Notes: a model not told the origin generated them from the sequence alone. A stretch of 64,000 nt of DNA from an aff. Roholtiella sp. LEGE 12411 (GCF_015206995.1 NZ_JADEXR010000005.1:1-64000); one strand, 5' to 3'. Positions 27,172-36,778 are shown, counted from the first letter of the stretch. Numbers and translations: made by a program.

Positions 27172-28014
27172 TTAAATAGCTTGATGTGGAGTCCCACCAT
27201 TATCATCCACACGTAGCTCACCCGCCGTATGCACATCTAACTCTTCTCGACGAATTGTGTCTTGTGCTTCCACTGTATCTTGCTCTACTACTTTCTTTAC
27301 TCGGATTTCTTCACGCACAAATGCTTCTTTATGAATGTCAGGCGTTTCTTCGTACACTTCTATGCGTGCTACTTCCCCTGCTTGGAACTTAAGTTCATTG
27401 GGATCTACTACCGTCCTTCCTGCTGTAGGCGGAACTCGCTCGATCAAAACACGTTCTTTTTGAATAGGTACTGCAACGCGTGCAGTTTCCGTTTCAATGT
27501 GCTTACTAACTGCTACTTCTCCGGTTTTTACACGGTGCTTATTAGCAATTAAGCGTTCTTCATAGAGTCTGAAAGTTTGATTATATTGCTCATTTAAATC
27601 ATATAAAGCTGGTTCTTGCTGGTAATTATATGTCTCGCGTTCATAAGTCACATTGCTAGTTGATGAACGAAACACACTGCGTACTTTTTCTTCATAATCT
27701 TCATCAACGATCGCGTTTTCTGCGTACTCAGGTAAATTCTCTACTTGCTCTTTACTCAGTCCATTGACATAGACGCGTCTTTCAGGATAGTTGATGCGCG
27801 AAAGACCAATGGGTAGTAGTATTTTTTTACTAACATAGTCTAAGCTGGTGTCAAGAACTAAATACCGAAAACGACCGTCTTGATCAACTAAAACATCGGC
27901 AACTGAGCCAATTCTTTCTCCTCCTTGAGTATAAACGTCCAATGCTTTAACATCATCACCGCTAAAAGTTTCTCGATAGTTTGGATCAAAATGTTCAAGT
28001 TTGTGAAGAGGCAT
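27172..28014 (-). CDS. PRC-barrel / YsnF-AvaK (DUF2382) protein, paralogue 3
   Basis: About 280 residues from the ATG at 28014. It has the same order as paralogue 2: PRC-barrel (GERIGSVADVLVDQDGRFRYLV), short linker, then DUF2382 (FRLYEERLIANKHRVKTGEV, VAVPIQKERVLIERV, EETPDIHKEAFVREEIRV). The high similarity to paralogue 2 indicates tandem duplication. Spacing of 150-300 bp between copies leaves room for separate promoters. Confidence 0.88.
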   Translation of the reverse strand: MPLHKLEHFDPNYRETFSGDDVKALDVYTQGGERIGSVADVLVDQDGRFRYLVLDTSLDYVSKKILLPIGLSRINYPERRVYVNGLSKEQVENLPEYAENAIVDEDYEEKVRSVFRSSTSNVTYERETYNYQQEPALYDLNEQYNQTFRLYEERLIANKHRVKTGEVAVSKHIETETARVAVPIQKERVLIERVPPTAGRTVVDPNELKFQAGEVARIEVYEETPDIHKEAFVREEIRVKKVVEQDTVEAQDTIRREELDVHTAGELRVDDNGGTPHQAI

Positions 28015-28113
28015 ATCTGTTCCCAAGTTGTTCGGAATATATATTTACCAGCGTAGAAAATATTATGCTGGTTTTCCTCCTACTGACGACTTAATTCCAG
28101 TGAGATATTTCAG

Positions 28114-28225
28114 AATAGTAATCCGATTTGATTCGTGAACTGACTCGTAGAGATAGGGAATCGGTATGAGGAAGAAGTAATAAAGGTGTACTGAATTTTT
28201 TCCAAATCAAATATTAGTTCTATAG
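28114..28225 (+). mobile_element. MITE family 1, third copy (about 112 bp)
   Basis: The left end AATAGTAATCCGATTTGATT and the right end (reverse complement CTATAGAACTAATATTTGAT) are imperfect terminal inverted repeats. The interior CGTGAACTGACTCGTAGAGA is nearly identical to the copies at 16270 and 19756. The right terminus reaches the stop codon of the transketolase gene at 28226. Confidence 0.65.
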
Positions 28226-30130
28226 TTAATATGAACTTATTGATGCTCCTATAGGCTGTGCAACTTGCAATTTCACCGCGTCAACAATAGCATCGGCGTC
28301 AATTTTGGCAGCATGAAGCAATTCTTCTGGTGTGCCGGAACCTGGCAGATCACAAACTGCTAGTTTAATTAATCGCAGTTGGGGGCCATTGTAAGTGAGA
28401 GTATTATTATTACCAGCAAAGGCATCAAGCACAGCAGCACCTAATCCGCCTTCACTCCAGTGGTCTTCAACGACTACTAAATTACCATTTGTCTCGCGTG
28501 CAGCTTGATGAAGTGTCTGCACATCAATGGGTTTGACAGAATAAGCATCAATGACGCGTATGGTGATACCTTCATTTTTCAGGCGATCGCCAGCCTTAAG
28601 CGCTTCATGTAGTGTAATACCAGCAGCAATCACAGTGGCTTGATCTTTCTGCGAACCATAAACTACCTTGCTACCACCAATGGGAAATTCTTCATCAGCA
28701 CTATAAATAACTGGTGTACTTTCCCGTGTGGTGCGGAGATAGACAACCCCATCGCGATCGCTCATTTGAGCTACTAGTTTAGCAGTCTGATTAGCATCAC
28801 TAGGATAGAGTACAGTACTACCCCATACTGCCCGGAAGGCAGCTAAATCCTCCAATGCCATCTGGGAAGGGCCATCCTGACCAATCGACACCCCAGCATG
28901 AGAACCAACTAATTTGATGTTGGCGCGTGAAATCGCAGCCATCCTTATAAAGTCGTAGGCTCTACTCAAAAAGGCGGCGAAGGTGGAAGCAAAAGGTTTG
29001 TATTGTCGCACTTGCAAACCTACCGCAGCTGCTACTAGTTGTTGTTCAGCAATGTACATCTCAAAGTAGCGCTCAGGAAAGGCCTCGGCAAAATCTTCAA
29101 CATAAGTAGAATTGCTCACCTCCGCATCAAGAGCAACTACATCAGGTTGAGCGGCTCCCAAAGCTTTAAGAGCATCACCATAAGCGCGACGTGTTGCTGT
29201 CTTTGCACCTTTCTCATAAGTGGGAAGTTGCAGTGGTTCAGGATTAACGATTGCAGCAGGTTGGCTTTGTTCTTCAGGTTTATCTACTTGGATTGTCATC
29301 TGGCGTTCACCACCTAACTCGGCGATCGCCTTTTTTTCCTGTTCTGGTTTCAGCACTTTGCCATGCCAACCACCTAAATCCTCTAAAATAGACACACCTT
29401 TGCCTTTTTTCGTCCGTGCAATAATTACTGTGGGGCGATCGTTGACGCTCAAAGCTGCGCTAAATGCTTGATCAATCTCCATCAAGTTGTTACCATCAAT
29501 CTCAATCGCTTGCCAGCCAAAGACTCTAGCACGATTAGCGTAGGCTTGTGTGTTCCAACCCAGTTCAGTCTGACCACGCTGACCTAGCCGATTGACATCG
29601 ATAATGGCAATCAGATTGTCTAGGGTGTAGTGTGCGGCATGATCAAAAGCTTCCCATACTGATCCTTCAGCTGTTTCACTATCACCTAGTAGTACCCACA
29701 CATGGTACGGGAGTTGATCTAAATATTTACCTGCTAGAGCCACTCCTACACCAATAGGCAATCCTTGTCCCAAAGAGCCAGTCGCTACATCAACCCAAGG
29801 TAAAACTGGTGTGGGATGACCTTCCAAGCGGCTCCCCAATTTCCGCAGCGACAGCAATTCCTCATCGGTGATTACCCCCGCAGCTTTGTACATAGCATAA
29901 AGTAGCGGTGCAGCGTGTCCTTTTGAAAGGATGAAGCGATCGTTATTGGGGTAATGTGGATTGTCAAAGTCGTAGCGCAGATACTTGGATATTAAAACCG
30001 CTATCAGATCCGCAGAGGACATTGACGAGGTAGGATGACCCGAACCAGCAATAGTTGTAGCGCGAATACTATCTACACGCAATTGTTGTGCCAGCTCATG
30101 CCATTGGTGCAGTTGCTCCTGTGTGGTCAT
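28226..30130 (-). CDS. Transketolase, animal-type
   Basis: A 634-residue thiamin-diphosphate enzyme. The N-terminal RVDSIRATTIAGSGHPTSSMS and the ThDP/Mg motif GDSETAEGSVWEAFDHA...LDNLIAIIDVNRLGQ resemble the compact transketolases of animals and some bacteria more than the roughly 670-residue TktA used in the Calvin cycle. The pyrimidine-binding domain follows (about residues 315-480), then the C-terminal domain. It moves two-carbon ketol units among pentose-phosphate sugars. In a photoautotroph it is probably a second, accessory transketolase; the KDPG aldolase gene lies about 1.3 kb away. Confidence 0.88.
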   Translation of the reverse strand: MTTQEQLHQWHELAQQLRVDSIRATTIAGSGHPTSSMSSADLIAVLISKYLRYDFDNPHYPNNDRFILSKGHAAPLLYAMYKAAGVITDEELLSLRKLGSRLEGHPTPVLPWVDVATGSLGQGLPIGVGVALAGKYLDQLPYHVWVLLGDSETAEGSVWEAFDHAAHYTLDNLIAIIDVNRLGQRGQTELGWNTQAYANRARVFGWQAIEIDGNNLMEIDQAFSAALSVNDRPTVIIARTKKGKGVSILEDLGGWHGKVLKPEQEKKAIAELGGERQMTIQVDKPEEQSQPAAIVNPEPLQLPTYEKGAKTATRRAYGDALKALGAAQPDVVALDAEVSNSTYVEDFAEAFPERYFEMYIAEQQLVAAAVGLQVRQYKPFASTFAAFLSRAYDFIRMAAISRANIKLVGSHAGVSIGQDGPSQMALEDLAAFRAVWGSTVLYPSDANQTAKLVAQMSDRDGVVYLRTTRESTPVIYSADEEFPIGGSKVVYGSQKDQATVIAAGITLHEALKAGDRLKNEGITIRVIDAYSVKPIDVQTLHQAARETNGNLVVVEDHWSEGGLGAAVLDAFAGNNNTLTYNGPQLRLIKLAVCDLPGSGTPEELLHAAKIDADAIVDAVKLQVAQPIGASISSY

Positions 30131-30510
30131 AGTTGTTTTCCTGAATGAAAATACAGGGAATTTATCAACAAGTAATAGTGAAGGAAACTGGGGATTGAGA
30201 ACTAGGTTAAAAACCGAATAAGTTATGAAGCGTAAAAAGAGATAAAAATATGAGTATGAGCAATTTTGGTCAGAGTATTTTTTCTTTCTTCTTTGGTTAA
30301 CTTTAGATAGTAGGAAGAAGAATAGCTTCTTTCTAATGGAATAATCGTTGTTTCTCTCTCAAGGCAGACAAAAATTACAACCGATTTTATTATTTTAGAT
30401 GGATGTATTGATTAATACTAACTGTAATTAATTTCACCTGGAATTTTCTACTTAGTCTTGAGTTGATTACAAAAAACGCCAATAAAATTGATTAAATGCA
30501 AATTTAGAAA
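30131..30510. other. AT-rich intergenic region, 380 bp
   Basis: Upstream of the transketolase gene and downstream of the GNAT gene. No ORF, hairpin or RNA gene was recognised. Confidence 0.5.
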
Positions 30511-30975
30511 TTAAGAAATAAGTTTTTCCATAACGAAATTGATGAATTTTTGACCATTATGTTCTACCTCTTGCTTTCTAACAACCATAAAATTTTTGCT
30601 TTCAAAGAAAGGTTTAGCTGTAATACTGGCTTCTGTAAATAGCTTTTTAATCTCTAAAGCCCTTGCCTTTGATTCAATCTGTTCTAAAATTTGTGTGCCA
30701 ATTCCTTGCCTTTGAAAATCTTTATGGCAATAAAAGCAGTCAATATGACCAGTCGCTTCTAATTGCCCAAAACCAATAATTTTATTATCCTCCTCTGCCA
30801 CATAAGTAAACTTATCTCCTAAACGCTTAATCCAAACTTCGGTATCTGTATTTTTTGGTGCCCAAGCATCTACTTGTGCTTTTGTATAATCGTGAATATT
30901 AACTTCATGAACGGTATCATAAAATAATTTGATAATTTCTTCAGTATCGTCTATTTTAGATATTCGCAAATGCAT
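30511..30975 (-). CDS. GNAT family N-acetyltransferase
   Basis: A 154-residue protein with GNAT fold signatures: an N-terminal strand (MHLRISKIDDTEEIIKLFYD), motif A with the acetyl-CoA loop FQRQGIGTQILEQIE (about residues 90-104) and a C-terminal EASITAKPFFESKNF segment. The YafP-like subgroup (V/F-Y-C-H-K-D-F-Q-R-Q-G) is the closest fit. The acceptor is unknown. Confidence 0.88.
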   Translation of the reverse strand: MHLRISKIDDTEEIIKLFYDTVHEVNIHDYTKAQVDAWAPKNTDTEVWIKRLGDKFTYVAEEDNKIIGFGQLEATGHIDCFYCHKDFQRQGIGTQILEQIESKARALEIKKLFTEASITAKPFFESKNFMVVRKQEVEHNGQKFINFVMEKLIS

Positions 30976-31116
30976 GATAAAGGTGATTGATGATCAAGAA
31001 CTATATGAAAAATATTATCAGCGATCGCAAGTGAGTTCAGAGCTTCTCATCGTCAGCCGGGTATATGCTGATAGTCCTACGTCAGTTTTAGTTTCCACAC
31101 TTAAGGCGAGGTTTTT

Positions 31117-31371
31117 ATGGCTTTACCAACTGAAGAATTCTCAGTGCCAAAGCGCACACCAAGCACAGTTCAAGAAATTCCCTCTCCCGGTATAACTCCC
31201 AAAGATTCACTAATTGCTAAAGGCTGGCAACGTGAACAGTATATCGGCATTACAATTCTTTTGCTAAGCTTGGTCGCCGTTGTAGGGTTTTTTAGTCGCC
31301 GATTTGAATATGCGCTGTTGTTTGCTTTTGTCCTCAGCATCATGCTGATTGTGTTCTTTCTGACTGTTTAA
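31117..31371 (+). CDS. Small two-helix membrane protein
   Basis: An 84-residue protein with a Pro/Thr-rich N-terminus (about 40 residues) and two hydrophobic segments (YIGITILLLSLVAVVGFFS and YALLFAFVLSIMLIVFFLTV) separated by RRFE. The ribosome site AAGGCGAGG lies 8 bases before the ATG. I recall similar cyanobacterial proteins but no function. The stop is about 90 bp before eda, so the two may share a transcript. Confidence 0.65.
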   Translation: MALPTEEFSVPKRTPSTVQEIPSPGITPKDSLIAKGWQREQYIGITILLLSLVAVVGFFSRRFEYALLFAFVLSIMLIVFFLTV

Positions 31372-31462
31372 TGGTAGAAGTTTGCTGAAAGATCACCAAA
31401 GACACTGCGCCTCCAGTCAAGAGTTCCCTAACCGCGATACCCAATCTCCAGTCAGAGTCAAA

Positions 31463-32095
31463 ATGCCTAATCAACTTTGGTTATCACAGTTGCAACAACA
31501 CAGAGCGATAGCAGTTATCCGCGCCCCCAAAATGAAGTTGGGACAGCAAATGGCAATGGCTGTAGCATCTGGCGGAATGCAGCTAATTGAGATTACCTGG
31601 AATAGCGATCGCGCAGCGGAATTAATCAATCAATTGCGTTCAGAATTACCAGCCTGTATTATTGGCACTGGTACGCTGTTTAATGTGCAGCAGCTACAAG
31701 AAGCGATCGCATCTGGGGCACAATTCCTCTTCACACCCCATGTTGATCCGGCAATGATTCAAGTAGCTGTAGAAAAAGATGTACCCATTATCCCAGGAGC
31801 ACTGACACCTACAGAAATTGTTACCGCTTGGACTGAGGGTGCTAGTTGTGTGAAAGTGTTTCCCGTGCAAGCGATGGGAGGAGCTAAATATATTAAAAGT
31901 TTACAAGGCCCGTTGGGTCAGATTCCCTTAATTCCTACTGGCGGCGTTACTCTAGAAAATGCCAAAGAATTTTTACAAGCAGGAGCGATCGCCGTAGGTT
32001 TAAGTGGTGAATTATTTCCCAAAAAGCTTGTCACAGATGGAAATTGGGAAGCGATCGCAACTCAGGCAAAAAACCTGATACAACAGTTAAATTAG
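31463..32095 (+). CDS. eda: KDPG / KHG aldolase
   Basis: About 210 residues from the ATG at 31463; the longer frame starts at TTG with non-homologous residues. Class I aldolase of the Entner-Doudoroff pathway, splitting 2-keto-3-deoxy-6-phosphogluconate into pyruvate and glyceraldehyde-3-phosphate. Signatures: the Glu of LIEITWNS, the PHVDPAMI segment, the Schiff-base lysine in ASCVKVFPVQAMGG, and the phosphate site IPTGGVTLEN. The length is standard for the family. Confidence 0.93.
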   Translation: MPNQLWLSQLQQHRAIAVIRAPKMKLGQQMAMAVASGGMQLIEITWNSDRAAELINQLRSELPACIIGTGTLFNVQQLQEAIASGAQFLFTPHVDPAMIQVAVEKDVPIIPGALTPTEIVTAWTEGASCVKVFPVQAMGGAKYIKSLQGPLGQIPLIPTGGVTLENAKEFLQAGAIAVGLSGELFPKKLVTDGNWEAIATQAKNLIQQLN

Positions 32096-32202
32096 ATTAT
32101 GATGCAATCACTGAAAACACATGTCTATTGCAGCAATAGACATGAAAATAAAGGTGAAACCTGACAACTTTCCCAAGGCTCCATTATTTGAGTGTATTTA
32201 CT

Positions 32203-32715
32203 ATGAAAACCATAAATTATGATCACTGGGCGCGTCGCTTAAAAATACTCCTCGCCAGTACAGCGCTTTCCTTGAGTGTTGTTAGTACTAGTTCAGGCGA
32301 AGTTTGGGCAAATTCCAAAAATCAGATGATTGCACAACAAGTCCAGACATTACAACAATCTGATCAGCGCTGGATTCAAATTAGTCTTTCAAAGCAGCGG
32401 TTAATAGCTTGGGAAGGTAACAAAGTTGTTTATGGGGCCAAGATTTCTTCTGGTAAAAAATCCACTCCCACACGGATTGGGACTTTTAAGATTCAATCCA
32501 AGTTGAGGTCTACCCGTATGCAGGGTAGGAACTACGACGTTTCCAACGTTCCTCATGCAATGTTTTACGAAGGAAATTACGGTATTCATGGTGCTTACTG
32601 GCATAAAAGATTTGGCACTCCAGTCAGCCACGGTTGCGTAAATCTTGCACCTAAACATGCTCAATGGCTATTCAAGTGGGCATCGTTAGGGACACCAGTA
32701 GTTATCCAGAAGTAG
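32203..32715 (+). CDS. L,D-transpeptidase (YkuD domain), copy 1
   Basis: About 170 residues from the ATG at 32203. A signal peptide (LKILLASTALSLSVVSTSSG) is followed by a YkuD catalytic domain. The motif [21 protein letters not shown] carries the catalytic His and Cys (C145 from this start). It cross-links or edits peptidoglycan in the periplasm by forming 3-3 meso-DAP bonds or anchoring proteins. A close paralogue follows 500 bp downstream on the same strand. Confidence 0.92.
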   Translation: MKTINYDHWARRLKILLASTALSLSVVSTSSGEVWANSKNQMIAQQVQTLQQSDQRWIQISLSKQRLIAWEGNKVVYGAKISSGKKSTPTRIGTFKIQSKLRSTRMQGRNYDVSNVPHAMFYEGNYGIHGAYWHKRFGTPVSHGCVNLAPKHAQWLFKWASLGTPVVIQK

Positions 32716-33218
32716 TTAAGTATAGCTAAAAGTCAGTTTTAGCAAAATCATAAATAACTACAAATCAAGACAATTGAGCAATTAAAAGTGAGATTTTCCG
32801 CTGTAAAACTCCGGGATCTCGATATTAAACTTGAAATAGAATATAGAAAGGAGCATTAATCCCATTTGCCCCACAGAAATAAGCGTAAATCCTGACATTC
32901 ATGTGTGAAATTACAAATGCAAATATTAGTTTAGGGAAAGTTTGCATTTGCTGATATTTACAACTGTTCAAAAATACCAATAACGCCAAAATCGAGCTGA
33001 ATACAACAGAGTTACATACCTCAATGGACGGGTGTAACTAAATCAATAAAAAAGATAAAGGACAAGGGGAAAATGCCGAAAAGCCATTCCTCCTGTCTTT
33101 TTGTACTCTGCGGATAAGTTGCGTAAATCCTTCATAGTAACTTAGAAGTAGCTCTGGAATTTGTAGCGTTCCAGAAAATTACTTCATGATTTTTGCGTAG
33201 TTTAGAAGGTGATGCATA
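32716..33218. other. Intergenic region between the L,D-transpeptidase genes
   Basis: 503 bp, AT-rich. The one clear structure is a perfect inverted repeat, CAAATGCAAA / TTTGCATTTG, at 32914-32923 and 32941-32950 with a 17-bp spacer. No ORF is accepted. Confidence 0.5.
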
Positions 33219-33758
33219 ATGCAAAGCTGGATTCGCAGTGGCGGAATTCGTGGCTCAAGGGCTTTTTGTACAAGCGTGGCGCTGATGGCGGCGACGTTGT
33301 TCTCCTGTTCGCCACCGTTAACGGGTGATCCCAATTCTGCTATAGCCAGAGCCGAGTCAGTAAACGAAAACAGCATCATAGCATCTGACATTAGGCAAAT
33401 ATCCCAACCTCGCTGGATTGAAATTGACTTGTCAGAGCAACGGTTACGTGCATGGGAGGGTAAAAAACTTGTTTATTCATACCGAATTTCCGGAGGTAAG
33501 CGCTCGACTCCCACACCCATAGGTAGATTTCGCATCAATTCCAAGTACCGTACTCATCGGATGCGAGGTAGAGGGTACAACATTCCTGATGTCCCTTACA
33601 CAATGTATTTTTATAGGGGCTATGCCATTCACGGTGCTTACTGGCATAATCGTTTTGGGACTCCAGTCAGCCACGGTTGCGTGAATTTACCAGTCAAGCA
33701 AGCTCGGAGGCTATACAACTGGACAAAAATGGGGACTTTAGTAGTGGTGCGTAGGTAG
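33219..33758 (+). CDS. L,D-transpeptidase (YkuD domain), copy 2, possible lipoprotein
   Basis: A 179-residue paralogue of the upstream gene. The N-terminus ends its hydrophobic stretch with LFSC (C30), a plausible lipobox, so this copy may be lipid-anchored whereas copy 1 has a plain signal peptide. The YkuD motif [22 protein letters not shown] has C154 as nucleophile. The catalytic cores align along their whole length, indicating tandem duplication. A repeat-type hairpin follows directly (33765-33793). Confidence 0.92.
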   Translation: MQSWIRSGGIRGSRAFCTSVALMAATLFSCSPPLTGDPNSAIARAESVNENSIIASDIRQISQPRWIEIDLSEQRLRAWEGKKLVYSYRISGGKRSTPTPIGRFRINSKYRTHRMRGRGYNIPDVPYTMYFYRGYAIHGAYWHNRFGTPVSHGCVNLPVKQARRLYNWTKMGTLVVVRR

Positions 33759-33764
33759 AAACTA

Positions 33765-33793
33765 GTAGAGACGTTGAATTGCAACGTCTCTAC
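33765..33793. terminator. GTAGAGACGTTG hairpin (dispersed repeat, terminator-like)
   Basis: The perfect 12-bp stem GTAGAGACGTTG / CAACGTCTCTAC with a 5-nt loop begins 6 bp after the stop codon. A near copy follows the CTDH gene at 46620-46648, so this is a dispersed hairpin used at gene ends. Confidence 0.6.
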
Positions 33794-34069
33794 CGTAGTC
33801 AATGTGGCAGATGTCACTTCCGTAGGAAAGTATCTGGTGAGATTTTTCTGTTTGTTCACAAGGACAAGCAATGAAAACTTGGTATAAAGTCACCCATCCA
33901 GATGAAGGCATATAAAATTCTTAACGGCTATGATGAAGTTAGGTTAAGTAAGTATTAATTTACCTACTCCTCTAGTTCCTAGCAGCTCAAAAATTTTTTA
34001 ACTCTAAATCTTGCACCTTGCCCTCTTAAAGAAGGCTAATCAAGCAAAGGAGTATTCAAGTTGATATTT

Positions 34070-35542
34070 ATGATTACGCATATAGAAATTCCTGTTATTG
34101 GCAAAGTTAAGCATCCACTACGCTGGCTAATTGGGCTGATAGCGGCGGGTTCTTTGGTTGTTGTTGGCACAACTACCGCCTACAACTTGGTCAACCGAGG
34201 GACAAGCAAACAGGATATTACACAACTAACTTTGCCTGTAGAAGCGAAAAACGTCACTTTGCAGATTACTACCAGTGGTAAGGTAGTGCCAGTTGAAAGT
34301 GTGAACATTAGCCCAAAAAACCCTGGAGTGCTAGGGCAATTATATGTGGAACAAGGCGATCGCATTCAGCAAGGGCAAATTCTCGCCCGAATGGATAGCG
34401 CAAATATTGATGCTCAAATCCGCCAGTACCGTGCAAACTTAACGCAAAGCCAAGCACAGTTAGCCCAAGCCGTGGCTGGTAGTCGTCCTCAAGAAATCGC
34501 TCAAGCTGAGGCGCGATTAGCCCAAGCCCAAGCCCAGCTAGCCGCAGCCCGTGCGGGTAATCGACCCCAAGAAATTTCTCAAGCTCAAGCCCAAGTGGAT
34601 TCGGCTCAAGCAAAGGTGAATTACACAAGTGAGCAGGTAAAGCGTTACCAATACCTGTATCAACAGGGAGCGGAGAAAAAACAATTACTGGATCAAGCTA
34701 TCAGCGAAGACAAAAGTGCTACAGCCGCTTTAGAAGAAGCACAAAAACGACTATCACTAGTGCAAAGTGGTACTCGTCAAGAGGAAATCGACCAACGCCA
34801 AGCAGCCGTTACTGAAGCACGAGCAGCCTTAGTACTGCTGGAAGATGGGACTCGTCCTGAAGAAATTCTTCAGCGCAAAGCAGCTGTTGCATCTGCTGAG
34901 GCTCAGTTGAAAGGTGTACAAGTGCAATTAGAAGATACAATTATTCGCGCTCCCTTTTCTGGGATTGTTACCCAAAAGTATGCCAACGTTGGCTCATTCG
35001 TGACACCTACAACTTCTGCTTCTACCAGTGCATCAGCAACTTCCAGTTCAATTGTCGCCGTAGCACGTGGTTTAGAAGTGTTAGCTCAAGTCCCAGAAGC
35101 AGATATTGGCAGAATTAAACAGGGACAGCAAGTGAAAATTGTCGCCGATGCTTATCCCGATCAAGTCTTTAAAGGTAACGTGCGCCTGATTGCTCCGGAA
35201 GCTGTAGTTGAACAAGGTGTGACATCATTTCAGGTGCGGGTTGCCCTCGATACTGGCATAGATAAACTGCGTTCTGGGTTAAATGTCGATTTGACCTTTT
35301 TAGGCGATCGCGTCAACAATGCCTTAGTATTACCAACCGTGACGATTGTCACCGAAAAGGGCAAAACTGGCGTACTGATACCAGATCAGAACAACAAACC
35401 CCAGTTCCGCGAAGTTACAATTGGGGCGCAGATCCAAGACCAAACTCAGATTTTAGAAGGAGTGCAGGCGGGCGATCGCGTTTTTATCAACCCACCCAAA
35501 GACTACAAAATTGAAAAGGCGAAACAACAGAATAATAAATAA
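34070..35542 (+). CDS. HlyD/MacA-type periplasmic adaptor of an ABC exporter
   Basis: About 490 residues from the ATG at 34070 (the TTG at 34061 is an alternative). An N-terminal membrane anchor (LIGLIAAGSLVVVGTTTAY) is followed by the first lipoyl half (GQLYVEQGDRIQQGQIL). A long alpha-hairpin of Ala/Gln-rich coiled coil comes next, with two duplicated AGxRPQEIxQAxA units at about residues 140-280, then the second lipoyl half (IIRAPFSGIVTQKYANVGSFV) and beta-barrel/membrane-proximal domains. It would link an inner-membrane ABC transporter to an outer-membrane channel. The stop codon is directly followed by the permease ATG. Confidence 0.92.
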   Translation: MITHIEIPVIGKVKHPLRWLIGLIAAGSLVVVGTTTAYNLVNRGTSKQDITQLTLPVEAKNVTLQITTSGKVVPVESVNISPKNPGVLGQLYVEQGDRIQQGQILARMDSANIDAQIRQYRANLTQSQAQLAQAVAGSRPQEIAQAEARLAQAQAQLAAARAGNRPQEISQAQAQVDSAQAKVNYTSEQVKRYQYLYQQGAEKKQLLDQAISEDKSATAALEEAQKRLSLVQSGTRQEEIDQRQAAVTEARAALVLLEDGTRPEEILQRKAAVASAEAQLKGVQVQLEDTIIRAPFSGIVTQKYANVGSFVTPTTSASTSASATSSSIVAVARGLEVLAQVPEADIGRIKQGQQVKIVADAYPDQVFKGNVRLIAPEAVVEQGVTSFQVRVALDTGIDKLRSGLNVDLTFLGDRVNNALVLPTVTIVTEKGKTGVLIPDQNNKPQFREVTIGAQIQDQTQILEGVQAGDRVFINPPKDYKIEKAKQQNNK

Positions 35543-36760
35543 ATGAACTTCCTAGAAAGTGTCCAAATGGCGGGAAAAACCCTGCTGTCGAACAAGTTGC
35601 GTAGCGCCCTGACAATGCTGGGTATTGTCATTGGTAATGCCTCAGTGATTGCCATGATTGGCATTGGCGAAGGAGGACAAAAGTACGTTTCCAATCAGCT
35701 GGAGTCGTTGGGGCCAAACCTGTTGTTTGTGATTCCAGGTAATCGAGAAACTCAGCGCGTCTCAAGAGATTTACCAAAAACGCTGGTGTTGGAAGATGCT
35801 GAAGCGATCGCTATTCAAGTGCCAACTATAGCAGCAGTAACTGCGGAATTGAACAGTAGGCAGGTGGTCACATACCGCAACAAAAATACTGATGTCAATA
35901 TCATTGGTACAACTCCCAGCTTTTTGACGGTGCGGAACTTTGAAATTGACAAAGGACGATTTTTTTCTGAAGTAGATATGAAGCGCAGCAATCAAGTTGT
36001 TGTGCTAGGTACGAAGTTAGCAGAAAGACTTTTTGGTAGTAGCAGCCCCATAGGCCAGCAGTTACGGGTTAAAAACGCCAGCTTTCAAATCATTGGGGTG
36101 TTAACAGCCAAAGGCTCAAACCTCGGTGTTAATTATGATGATGCGGTATTAATGCCCGTTGTCACAGTCGCAAACCGAATTGTCGGGCGAACTTCACCTT
36201 ATGGACTAGAGTTAACATACATTATCGCCTCGGCGAAGAATGCAGATAGTGTCGATGCAGCAGAGTTTCAAATTACTAATTTGCTCCGTCTGCGACATAA
36301 AATTATTGGAGAAGATGATTTCACCATCAATACTCAAAAGGATGCTTTGCAAACTGTCGGTCAAATCACAGGTGCATTAACAATTATGCTAGCTGCGATC
36401 GCCGGGATATCTCTGTTTGTCGGCGGTATTGGCATCATGAATATTATGCTTGTCTCTGTCACCGAACGTACCCAAGAAATCGGACTACGCAAAGCGATCG
36501 GAGCAACTGAGCAAGATATTTTGCTACAGTTCATGATTGAAGCTGTGATTGTTTCAGCAATTGGTGGCGTAGTTGGGACGGCGGTTGGTATCAGTGGCAT
36601 TCTATTAGTGGGAGCCTTGACTCCTTTAGAAGCGAGCCTTTCTCCCGTGGCGATCGCAATGGCTGTTGGTGTCTCTGGTGGTATTGGTTTATTCTTTGGC
36701 GTTGTTCCCGCACGTCGCGCGGCTAAACTCGACCCCATCGTGGCTTTGAGAAGCGCTTAG
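35543..36760 (+). CDS. MacB/FtsX-type ABC transporter permease
   Basis: A 405-residue protein with the MacB-permease topology: helix 1 at about 20-43, a large periplasmic domain (about 50-280), and three C-terminal helices (about 280-310, 330-360, 370-395). The cytoplasmic ERTQEIGLRKAIGATEQDI coupling helix is diagnostic. It lacks its own ATPase domain, which is expected to be a separate gene. The matching ATPase lies 5.3 kb downstream at 42091, beyond an apparent insertion. It is transcriptionally coupled to the adaptor gene with no spacing. Confidence 0.92.
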   Translation: MNFLESVQMAGKTLLSNKLRSALTMLGIVIGNASVIAMIGIGEGGQKYVSNQLESLGPNLLFVIPGNRETQRVSRDLPKTLVLEDAEAIAIQVPTIAAVTAELNSRQVVTYRNKNTDVNIIGTTPSFLTVRNFEIDKGRFFSEVDMKRSNQVVVLGTKLAERLFGSSSPIGQQLRVKNASFQIIGVLTAKGSNLGVNYDDAVLMPVVTVANRIVGRTSPYGLELTYIIASAKNADSVDAAEFQITNLLRLRHKIIGEDDFTINTQKDALQTVGQITGALTIMLAAIAGISLFVGGIGIMNIMLVSVTERTQEIGLRKAIGATEQDILLQFMIEAVIVSAIGGVVGTAVGISGILLVGALTPLEASLSPVAIAMAVGVSGGIGLFFGVVPARRAAKLDPIVALRSA

Positions 36761-36778
36761 TGATGGAGATGGCAAAAA

